Positions 53,991 through 64,000 of a stretch of 64,000 bases of DNA are shown in pieces. Origin of the DNA: Megalopta genalis (taxonomy: Eukaryota > Arthropoda > Insecta > Hymenoptera > Halictidae); contig NC_135017.1 of NCBI RefSeq assembly GCF_051020955.1, positions 186,001 through 250,000 of the forward strand, read 5' to 3'. The position numbers were made by a program, and so were the translations under genes. Each line of letters starts with the position of its first letter. Position 1 is the first letter of the stretch. The notes under the pieces are model-generated. The model ran no database searches, had not been told where the DNA came from, and saw only the letters and a list, made by a program, of their open reading frames with translations.

Positions 53991-56177
53991 ATAATAGTCT
54001 TTGAGAAAAAGTTTTTAACATTATTAGCTAGTTCAGCAAGTACTTCTGTGCTGAGTGATTTTTGCAAATTTATTTCACGCTTTCGTTAGGTGCGAGCCAT
54101 ATGTTGTTAACTAACTTTATGTATATCATATGAGACATATTAATTTTTATTATTGAAAAAATACAATGAAAAAAATAAAAAAATTTAATATGTCTTATAC
54201 GATAAACCTAAAGTTAATTATGCCCGAAAACAAATCTCTCATCGTGCTAAAATAAGAAGTAATCGTTCGATTCTTCCGAGATTAATGCTATGTACAAACT
54301 CCTTAGCCAATTTCGAAAGTCTTTTAAAACTTATACCTCCCCACGGTTCACGTATCACATCGCTCTGCTATTATCAATTCTTAAGAAAACATTACAATTC
54401 CATCAATGTTCTGCATAATGCTTTATCTCGAAAAATGCTGTGTGTAGGGTAGAATGGTATCACACATTCTTGTAACGTATCCTAACATCACCCCCCCCCC
54501 CCCCGCCCACCTGAAGTTGGTGAACTACTGTGAAATACACGCCTACTTTGTTTTCACACGTCGCTTGTGTGATATTTTGTTAGCGCAGCGTAAGATTTAT
54601 GTTTTAACTAACAGACTTTTCCTGCAGTGTGGCTGTATTGAACTATAGTTCTTTTAATAAATAACGCACATGCGAATATTTAATGAACAAAGAACAAAAA
54701 AGATTAAATAAAGAACTAAAAAGAAAGACAAGGCAAGAAAATTAAAACGAACATTAAAAAGAATATAAAACTAGATGAAAGGACCAAAATATCTTCTCGT
54801 AATATCAACGATGATGATGTAAAATGTAAGCGAAGCCGATAATATATGCATCATCTGCAATCAATTTGGACGAGACAATGAAATGTGTTATAGATTCGCC
54901 CGAAAAATATGAGTGCGATGAGTGTACAATACGCTGACCACGATTACTAGCAACGTGAATAAAGTTGCTGTATGCAACGATTATTTTTTATAACTTTAAT
55001 TTGATTTTTTACTTTTTACTTACAATTTATCGCCTAAAGTTTATGAAACGTTACTTTAAATAAATATATTACCTCATATGTTGATTCTGTTGTAATTTTT
55101 GCTTAAATGACTACCATTGCTCCACTCTCCCTTAACTCCAAAACCAATAAGCAGTGTAATTACTGTAAAATGCCCCTCATGTATATATGTATTGGTATAT
55201 TTTTTGCAGTGTATCTTTTTTATATCTTTCCGAAGTTTAATATTTCATCGTGTTTCCTTGTGGAATAATATTTTATTTTTTATATTCGGAAGCATTTTTT
55301 TAGGGGGAAAGGGTTAACATTTCTTCGAGGTTTTTTGAACGGTTTATATTAATAACTTTTAAACGCTTCTTTGGTGCAAGCTTGGAGCTAGGACGATGCT
55401 AGGATGATCGGCGGGCATTAGGCGCTGGTCGAACGAAACGACCAAATTCGAAAGAAGCGACGAACGTCGACACGCAATTTACAATCACGATTACAGTTTA
55501 CGATACGGAATTATAATATGACGAATACGGTTTACGACTTTGGCGTGCAATTACTAGGATTATTGTATATTGCTTTACTGTATTTTTGTATTGTATTTTG
55601 CGTGTGTCACCCTATTTAGTAATAAATAGAATAGTTTTCAAAACCTATAAATTAGTGTAACTCTTGTTGGGACAGACATGTAAGGACTGGATTAAAAATC
55701 TTCTTATTTGCAATCTGTCCAATTGAATTTTCATATGAGATCGCTTGAGTTTTCCGTCTTTTACTATAATTACGTTATTAAGTATCCTCATGATGAAGTG
55801 TTCTTCGATCAGGGTTTGTAGATCTTCGTGGAGTTGGTTCACTGTCGTAGTCTGAACTAGAAGATTCTATTTCTCCGATTTTTAGCCAAAATTTTCGTTC
55901 ATCAATGCACAAAAAGATACCATAAGATACTTACTTGACCAAACAGTTACCAAGTTTGTCAGACGCAGCGGTACGAAATATGACGATCGAACTTTTTCTT
56001 GAATGTCGTATGTCGATACAATATTTTCCGTAGTTTCGCTAATTTTAGAAATATCGCAATTAAATTTTCAGGACATATTCAGAATGGAATTAAAAATCGA
56101 TTTCTGCATTTTACGCAAGAACTGCTTGATTGCCCTCAGGCCGTTCTTGTATCCGAGGTTTCAATTGCGTGAAGATG
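53991..56177. other. AT-rich non-coding stretch
   Basis: No supportable gene. A run of 14 C residues is at 54491-54504. Confidence 0.5.
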
Positions 56178-57050
56178 TAATGGAAAATTGGGTAAAACAA
56201 GTTGGGCTCGTGAAAAAAGTCGGGGCGATCATGTGAATAATATTGTGTACCACGATTGATGTAACGCAATGGGCTTCATATTAAAATAAAGAAATCTGGA
56301 ATGTCTCGAATAGTTCGCGTTTTATTTCAATTTAAAAATGTAACACTCAATTTGGACAACCCTACAGATCCCCTTCTTATTTATTGATCATAAGGTATGC
56401 GTGGATACATATTATGCTTTTGGTATTCCACTAATTGCTGTACTGGCGTTTGTAATATTACGTTTTGTGGTACAATTGTAAGCTCAAAAACCCGAAAAGG
56501 ACGATCGAGTGTTTCAGATGGAGCGTCAGACAGACGGATCCGCGAACAGAGTGAGAAGTAGGGGTAGTTGAATAGGAGAAATCAATTGACCCCAAAGATT
56601 ATGCGATTTAACGCCGTTAGATTTTTTCCTACGTGTTCTTTTTTTAAGTTTATGTCAATAAACCACGAGCAATTGATGAAATAAAAAAGAATATCAAAAC
56701 CGCCACTAATGAAATAGAATCCAATTTATGTAATAATGTAATGAAAAATTAAATAAAACGAGTCGGGCTTGTGAGAAGAAATCGGGGCAGTCATATGAAC
56801 GATATTGTGTTTCACGATTAATGTTATGCAATATACTTTATATTAAAATAAAGAAACATGAAATATCTCACATAGTTTGCGTTTTATTTCAATATAAAGA
56901 TGTGACACTTAATTCCAATAATCCTATAGATTCCCATTTTATTTGTTGATCATATTACGATTTTGGTATTCCGTTAATTGTGGTACTGGCGTCCCTAATA
57001 CTACGTTTTGTGGTATAATTGTAAGCTCGAAAACCTGAAAAGGGTGTTCG
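56178..57050 (-). repeat. Tandem duplication of the SDR last exon and 3' flank
   Basis: Bases 56178-56505 match 56738-57050 at roughly 80 percent, including the coding part of the last exon and the aataaag 3' region. Confidence 0.8.
56381..56491 (-). pseudogene. Duplicated SDR last exon, splice acceptor lost
   Basis: The translation VFELTIVPQNVILQTPVQQL continues open to a stop after 36 residues, parallel to the functional last exon. The acceptor reads ttttcgg where the functional copy has ttttcag. The exon therefore should not be spliced in, unless another acceptor is used. Confidence 0.75.
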
Positions 57051-58874
57051 TTCTATGTAAATGGACGTCTGAGAATATTAACTTTCATAACAAAACAATT
57101 CTATTGAATCTTACCTCTGCACCTGGAGGTGATCCTAATGCGTAAATCACTGTGTCAGCAATATTTTTGCCACTTAATATTGGCACCTCTTTTGAAAATT
57201 CGTCGATACAGGGCAACCAATCTCTGATCATGTTCGTCTTTACAGCTCCAGGATTGATAGTCTATAAACGATATCCAGACTTCAATACAAAAAAGTCGCG
57301 CACCTTTTGATGATCATTATGGGAGGATTAAATAAATTATTCTCCTATGTTTTGCGACCTGATAAATCGCGATAGATACAAATTTTAGTTGAGTACAGCA
57401 TTCACTAGATAACTTCGGATTCCATTACATAAATAAATAAATAAATAACTTAATAAAATAATACCAAAATTTTACCGTCACTCTAATGTCAAGGTTGCAT
57501 GCCATGATTTCGTGGCGAAGTTCCACCCCCAAAGTATACAGGCCAGACTTGGTAACACTGTATATTCCAATTGGATCGCGAAAAGTCTCCGGATATCGTC
57601 CAGCTATGCTATGAGTTATACGCAATGTTAATATGTTAATATTGTTACGTGGGTACGTCTAAATCAAATCGTCGTAATGTAAAACAGTACTGCGGTGGAC
57701 AAACTCTAAGAAATGATACAAGATGGGGATTGTCACAAAATTATTGTGCCGTCGAACAGTCATCATACGATATCTAGCAGTCGAGTGGACAAGATCTGAT
57801 TGTTCATCGCTTATTGTATGCCGTGTCGCGAGGAGTAAAAGGAATTCGCAACAATATTCTTGTTACAGATACGCAAGATCTTGATATTGTTTCGTTGTAG
57901 ATTTAAAAACTTTTGATATGAATTAAACAACTTTTGCAACATATACACAACCCTAAGGAAATACTCACCTGCTGATATTTAATATATGACCGGACGCATT
58001 CCGTTTCCTAATAGCGTTTATGAATTCCCTCGCAAATATTGTGGGCGCCAGTAAGTTAATGTTTATCACCTTTCTGTAGTCTTCAGTAGACAAATCTGTA
58101 ATAATAAAATTATTGGCTAAGTACTAAGGCAATCTTAATGTTATGTGATTTTCTATAAATTTATAATAAAAATTGAATTTTTATATAATTTTATATAATT
58201 TTATATAAATTATAATGGGGATTGCAATTTCTCGTAATTTTATATAAATTTATAATAGATATTAAAATTTTATTTTATTTTTAAAAATTTTGCAGAATTT
58301 TTGTGATAGATCTGGAAAATTCTGCTACAAATGCAACTTCAGCATCGGAATCCTAAGTCGGGGAGCCGAATTCAGTTATACAGAACACGTATCAGCGTTA
58401 AACCGCGAGTCAACTGCAGCGAGCGCGTTTATAAATAAGCCGCGATTTTTATACATTTGCTGCAAAAATGAGCATATGAAATTTAAGAGAGTAAAAGAAT
58501 TAATCAACATCGATACATGTTAGCTTATTGAAATTGTTAATAGAAAAAAATGAATAGTCCAATGAGAAATCAACCCTACCGATCATCATCGATACAATGC
58601 TTATTGCAGCATTGTTCACTAATATGTCAACACCTCCCAGTTTCTCTTCGGCCCATTTGAACGCTTTCAAAATGTCATCCTCCTTTGCAACGTCGCATTG
58701 CACAGGGTAGAAATTGTTTCTGCCCAATATTTCGGCCAATTCTTGCAGTTTATCGAGTCGTCTCGCGAGACCAACCACTTGGACACCGTGTTCGACGAGG
58801 GATTTCGCGATATCCCAACCGATTCCACCGCTAGAGCCAGTAACAAGTGCCACTTTTCCAGCCCACCTGTCCAT
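56939..58874 (-). CDS. Farnesol dehydrogenase/DHRS11-like short-chain dehydrogenase, five exons
   Basis: Exons (minus strand): 58580-58874, 57969-58095, 57476-57608, 57115-57261 and 56939-57034, all with GT/AG borders and matching phases, giving 265 residues. The start chosen is MDRWAGKVALVTG, the usual N-terminus of this insect family; an upstream in-frame Met at 58910 is less typical. Visible features are the NAD(P)-binding TGSSGGIG, DILVNNAA, the catalytic Ser in ILNISSIAG (the codon spans an intron), the catalytic YSVTK pair in exon 3, and PGAVKT in exon 4. Classical cytosolic SDRs of this type oxidise farnesol or other alcohols and carbonyls, in juvenile-hormone-related or detoxifying metabolism; the substrate here is inferred. 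Intron 2 carries a solo LTR. A polyadenylation signal (AATAAA) lies at 56883-56888. Confidence 0.9.
57643..57853 (+). repeat. Solo LTR in intron 2 of the SDR gene
   Basis: TGTTACG...CGCAACA ends, with ATAT on both sides (57639-57642 and 57854-57857), a 4-bp target duplication. Its start and end resemble the Gypsy D LTR at 45488. Confidence 0.75.
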
Positions 58875-58926
58875 TGTAGGTGTAAATAATTCGCAAGACT
58901 GACCAGGCAATGCTTCTAGCTGTCAT

Positions 58927-58932
58927 TATATA
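58927..58932 (-). promoter_or_regulatory. Candidate TATA box of the SDR gene
   Basis: TATATA on the minus strand, 53 bases before the chosen start codon, a plausible distance for a short 5' UTR. Confidence 0.35.
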
Positions 58933-60327
58933 CTACGTTGATGTAGATGTAGAAGTAGATGTACATAGAGATGTAGAATTACAGGTAGACTTAGAATGTG
59001 TATATTAGAACCTTGTTTATCGGAAAGAATTCATGGTCAGCGTCGATTTGCCGAACTCACATTCGTCTGAATTTTCTAATGCTAACTTTAAAAAACGGTC
59101 TCGCGATAACTTACATGCATTTTATCGAAGGTTAGACATCGTTGATTAGATTCAATATGTTTGCAATACAATGATACATGTTATATGCAATATACAGGGT
59201 GGAGCAATAACTTAGATCACCTTGTATACCTGAGTTATTTTTTGAGATATAAACAAACTTTATTAACAAAAGTTGTATGGTTTGAAGGGGTTGGTAATGT
59301 GACAGTAATAATTTTTTTACAGGTGGAGAAATTTTGATGATTTTAGAATTACGTTCATTTTTTTTTAAATGATAATTAAAAAATAAGATTTTTTCTATAT
59401 ATAATGAAGTAGCGGGTATTTATACAATTCCACCGACTTACAGTACAAAGTCATTCGATAACAGATGACAGGCTTAAGCAGTAAGACTTAAATCATAAAA
59501 GATGCTCGAAATGATATCCGTTTGCAATGATATTTTTACTAAAAATATTTAAAAAATAATAGTAATAATAATAATAATAATAATTCTGCTTATCTGTACC
59601 ATAGTATAAACATACGAGGTGCCCGTAACCAAAACGTAACCTAAATTGCCTTACGAACTGGATGCCGAGAGGCTCTCGCCCTTCGCAGAATTTCATTCAT
59701 AGCCGCGTTGCCGTGCACCGAGACTTGAACATCATAGTCCCAGTGACTGGCGAACGGCACATAATGTAAGCAAATGGGGATGGGAATTTTAGTATATAAA
59801 ATTTTCGAAACTTATTGTGTGATTATTTTGTTCTATTTTGATTCTCTTATCTGCTTTATTTCTACTCCAGTGGTATATTAAAAGAATATTGTTTTCATTT
59901 TGTGTATTATACCAATTTGTATAAAAACACTTATGGAGTTAAATAATGTGTTGGCAGGATTTTTTATTATTTTGTTTTCAATGAGAGATAGTTTACTATA
60001 GTAATCTCCGGAGGTGTTTTGATGATAAAATTATAAATCCTGTTAATGCACTATTCTATAATGTTCTATTATTATGGTAATGGTTGTATTCAGTATTCGC
60101 AATTCGATGAAGGTTTAGCCATGTTCTTAGACCTTTATGCTCTAGTACCCTATACATATAGTAAATTCTCCCTAATTGACGTTCAGATTGTGCACAAAAA
60201 TGATCAATTTGGGAAGAGGAGGTACGATTATTCGAGCCAAGCAGTTCGTTTTTATAGTTGCTGACAATCGGTAACCTGAACCGATACTGGGCTTGTAAGA
60301 CATAATTTCCCTCCGTTTTATTGTACA
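58933..60327. other. Non-coding stretch with simple repeats
   Basis: A degenerate gatgta-type repeat is at 58933-58990. A fragment starting acagggtggagcaataactt at 59192 resembles a MITE end. A (TAA)n run is at 59557-59584. No gene was seen. Confidence 0.5.
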
Positions 60328-60650
60328 GGGTGTCTAAAAAATGTCTCGCAATCTGTGATTGGTGGATTCCTGAGGTCATTTGAAGTAACCTTTTCCTTAG
60401 CGAAAATGCAATCCGCAGCTTCGTTTACGAGTTATTAACGAAAAACACTGATCAATGAGAAGCAAGCTCGGCTGGCGTACGGAGGCACAGGTAATGAGCA
60501 CACGAAGCCCAGTTCCATTCATTGGCTTGTCCGTCTCGCATTAGTTGATCTCGTCTCTCATTGGTCAATGTTCTTCGTTAATAACTCGTAAACAAAGTCG
60601 CGGATTGCATTTGCGCTAAGAAAAAAGTGACTTCAAATGATCCCATTTCC
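60328..60650. mobile_element. Small foldback MITE related to the 2-kb palindrome
   Basis: Starts cagggtgtctaaaaaatgtc. Arms at about 60375-60460 and 60560-60645 are reverse complements and match the terminal 130 bases of the element at 7166. The interior resembles 16887-17095. Confidence 0.75.
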
Positions 60651-62127
60651 CGATTTTATGTAACTTTTGGGACCTCGAGGTACTTGTTTTAACCTCAAAA
60701 TACTTGCATCTGAAAGTTGACTACGAAATATTTCGAGGCGAAATATCTCAAGGTTAAATGATCGAAAGTATATGTTCATTATATTTGGAGTTGTCTTCCG
60801 ATGCTCTTCAAGAATATTAATAACAGTATAAAAATGTGTCGGAAACACAAGTAGTCTACCTTTCAGATACAAATATCGATACGAATAACAATCGTAAAAA
60901 TGGATCGTGGATCCAAGGTCATAATTCAAAATAGTAAATAATAAATGCAAATATCACAGTAAACGCTATCAAAATAGATAACAGTTGAACGAGAATACGC
61001 TTTAAAATATATGTACTGTGCATGCATAATTTATCTAGCATCGTATTTTTACTTCCTTCTATCAAAGTTTGTCGAGCGTAACGGTCGAAACCAAGTCTCC
61101 TCAGTTCGATATACATAGTATTTAAAATTCAAAGTATTCCAAAGTATATGCACATACATAATAATTTTGTTAAAGCAGATAGTATTGTCAGTTCAAGAAA
61201 AAGGTGAAATAATTAAGAAACTGAAAAATGTAGAGTGTGTTAAAAAGTTTGCAGAAGAGCATGGTGTCGGTAAATTGACGATATTACTGGTATAAAAGAC
61301 AACAAACGTCAATACAAAATTATTTGTAGAATGTTGCCTCATTAAATGTAACCTAGTACATCACGTAAAAGTCTAAATCGTCAAAAAATAATGGTCTGGT
61401 TATTATCCTTTGTCAATGATTTCAACAATGCAGAGTCAAAGAAATAGGGTAAATGTCCAAATTATTGTGCTTTTAATCCAATTTTTGCTTTGCGCTGCAG
61501 CTGTCATTAAATACTATTATTTTCATTTAACGCACTAAAAATACATTTCGATTTTTTAGACATTTTTTATTTTAAATATATTAGTAATTTAGTGATGGTT
61601 TTAATTAAATAAAGAAAGGTGTTGCCGACCATAATTCTGTGCCCTTCCAGGAGCTCCGCACATAATTCCCTGCCCCGTATTTCTGTGTCTGTCCATACTT
61701 TTATGCCCCTTGTTTCCACCTTATAGATATCTCCCGCAGTTATTGTGCTTCTTGTAATAACATTTCTGATGTGTTTTTCTTTTCTCATAATACTGTCTTT
61801 ACAACGTGATGTTAGGTTTGATTGCGCGGTCTAATACAAGAGAGCACTGAAATATGGACATGTTCTGAAATCTGACCCCATTTCTGGATTTATAATTAGA
61901 GTTTTATTATCGTTGTTAGTACCAAGTGAAACCTTCTTATGTCATAATAATTCATTTATACGAAAATCTTCGACAAACATTTCTTACAATTTTTAACAAG
62001 ATTCAAAACAGCAACAATCGAAAAATGTTTATTATATTTTAACACATGAAAAATGTAATAACCCTTCTTGAATTTTACGTGTAAATAGGTAAGAATAAGA
62101 AAAACACTTTTATTTTTCTATACGTTT
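60651..62127. other. AT-rich stretch containing a pogo-type relic
   Basis: Apart from the transposase fragment at 61186-61300, no feature could be supported. Confidence 0.5.
61186..61300 (+). pseudogene. pogo/Tigger transposase N-terminal relic
   Basis: The translation SVQEKGEIIKKLK followed by VKKFAEEHGVGKLTI matches the N-terminal helix-turn-helix (CENP-B/psq type) of pogo-family transposases. It stops after about 36 codons and nothing beyond is recognisable. Confidence 0.65.
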
Positions 62128-62131
62128 TTAA

Positions 62132-62483
62132 CCCTTTCGCTACGGGCGGGTCCTCCGCCGCGGTACTTCCGCTGAACGGAGCGCTGCGACATCACTGCAC
62201 GCTACGCGACGGCGATCGTCAGCGGGAGTCGGTACTCCGCGGCGGTCGGCGAAGAACCCAAGCTGCTTGCATTGAATGAATTTTTCGAACGAAAAAATTT
62301 TGCACTCATTAATTTACAGTATGAGAGGAAGTAACATTATGCAATATAATGCATCTTTTGGAGGGCCACTATAGTGGCCCGTAGTACCTCAATGGCATCA
62401 TATGGAAAGCCACTGTAGTGGTCCGTAGTACCTCAGTGGCACCATATGGAAAGCCACTATAGTGGTCCGTAGTAGCGAAAGGG
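62132..62483. mobile_element. TTAA-flanked piggyBac-type MITE
   Basis: The ends ccctttcgctacggg and (inverted) ccctttcgctactacgg lie between TTAA at 62128-62131 and 62484-62487. GC-rich left half. A repeated unit (gccactatagtggtccgtag-like) occurs three times in the right half. No coding capacity. Confidence 0.85.
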
Positions 62484-62487
62484 TTAA

Positions 62488-64000
62488 TCTGGGTACATGG
62501 AGATTGGAACAGGCACGGAAACTGGGACATCTACCTTATCTATACGGTATGAGAGAAAGCTCTAGATCTTACTGAGAAAATGCTAGATTTTAATGAGGAA
62601 ATTCTAATTTTCAAGCTAGCATTGGCTGGTTATGAGATTGTTTTGAATCAAACCGGTTATCAGGCTGGAATACATCATTTGTATTATTTGAAACATGGCA
62701 CAAAAATGTAGATCAACAACAAAACGTATATCAAATTTAGTACAAAAAGAGCAAAATTCTATTATCGGAACACATTTGTCTCCCTATTACTAATTCCGAT
62801 AATCAAGAGGTTCTATTGTAAAAGTAGAGTTCGGGAAGTAGGGAATTCTAGGAAGAGTAACGGGAATTCTAGGATTCTCTATAAAAATCCAAAATAAAAA
62901 CCCAGCCTATATGAGTTGCATTACAACAATTGGATAACGCAAATATTAAACGTTGAAAATTTCGTCGAGAATGTAAAATATGTATAAAATGTCAAATTTT
63001 TTGAAATTTAAGGAATTGTCACAATAAGTAAGTAAATAAATAAATGTAAACTGCAAAAATTAGGAATGTAAAGGAAAGATCTCGGCAACCATATATGTCA
63101 AGATAGTTTATCGTTATTAATACTCATATCGTTAAGATCTTAAATTTTGTATGCGAATATGTGAACGCCCCGAGTATGAATACGTCTGCGTTAGTACTAT
63201 TCAATATTTTTCAATTAATCGACCCTTGCCTGGACGATGCAAATAACTTTTAAACGTTCAAGAAAGTATGTATTACATAATTTTAATAAATAATTTCATC
63301 CATTCTCGCAACATACTATTAATTCTTACGTTGACATAACATTTTAGGAATTTTTTGATATATTCAAAGAATTTTCAATATTATCACATATAATATTACT
63401 GTAATTTATACAATTAATCATAAAATTTAACGATTATAACATAAAATATACAATAAACGCATGTTGTATAAAGCATTACTATGGTATAAATGTTACTGTT
63501 ACAACTATATCTAACTACCTGTTTAATAATATACGTTGTTTATAAAGTTGTAAACTAGCATATTTTTTTCTGAATTGATATTCTCGATAACTATTCGTAA
63601 GAATTACAAAGAATTGTGCACATTGGTTCGATAAAAATCGTTTATCCAATGTTTCAAATCGAAATGTGTATTGAATAGTACAATTGGCAATGTTACAACC
63701 TAACGCGGGCATGGAATAGAATTGAAAACCATCGAAGTACCAAAAACGTACATTTTATTCACAACATGATAAATATAAAGGCGTTTCCGAAAATCACGCT
63801 TAGATTCTTTGTTTTCGAATATTGTATACACATATAAATAATAATAAATTTTATATACGTAATTTACAATATTTTTAGATACAACAAACGTTTATTAAAT
63901 AATATAAATAGCTAATATTGCTTTGGATTTAATACTCGGCTACGAGCGTTCTCGTAGAAAAATATATTTTGTATCGTCGTAAAATTACAAAACCCTAAAT
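62488..64000. other. AT-rich non-coding stretch
   Basis: No gene, RNA or defined repeat was seen up to the window edge. Confidence 0.5.

Overview
This is a eukaryotic nuclear window, most probably from an insect and likely a hymenopteran (ant, bee or wasp). The host background is AT-rich. It holds intron-split host genes with GT/AG splice sites, a nuclear copy of mitochondrial DNA with insect mitochondrial gene order, and a dense layer of arthropod-type transposable elements (R1-clade LINEs, Ty3/Gypsy, BEL/Pao, Tc1/mariner, Tigger/pogo, piggyBac and P-like relics). There is no bacterial operon structure, no CRISPR array and no recognisable rRNA gene array. The transposons (often GC-rich) occupy well over half the sequence.

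Layout, left to right. 263-538: one exon of CTR9 (Paf1 complex), minus strand, running out of the left edge. 1335-7058: two joined, decayed Gypsy elements on the minus strand. 7059-14390: an R1-clade LINE (copy A) carrying two nested insertions with clear target-site duplications: a 2-kb near-palindromic element (7166-9150) and a 5'-truncated LINE with a poly(A) tail (9895-12676). 15090-16560: a P-element-like relic split by a piggyBac fragment. 17560-19216: a Gypsy element cut at its RT catalytic box by a second R1-clade LINE (copy B, 19217-25658) whose two ORFs are both open. 25659-32835: a nearly full-length BEL/Pao element, itself carrying a TTAA-flanked MITE. 34057-35307: a Tc1-like relic. 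36170-37950: a nuclear mitochondrial insertion (nad1, trnL1, rrnL, rrnS). 41684-42632: another Tc1 relic, then a small MITE. 43097-45487: an internally deleted LINE whose Gag is fused in frame to the C-terminal part of its RT. 45488-46657: a Gypsy fragment with LTR, tRNA-Pro primer site, zinc knuckle and protease.

46658-53990 is the most unusual host-like locus. It is an intronless large gene, now a pseudogene, with a QExxH zincin-like motif, a NACHT NTPase and ankyrin repeats. It is interrupted by a Tigger element and a solo LTR. 56939-58874 is the only complete host gene, a five-exon short-chain dehydrogenase of the farnesol dehydrogenase/DHRS11 type on the minus strand. Its last exon has been tandemly duplicated downstream. 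The rest is AT-rich non-coding sequence with MITEs and microsatellites.

The genes do not form a pathway. The window reads as a low-gene, transposon-rich region in which the order of insertion can be reconstructed from nesting and target-site duplications.
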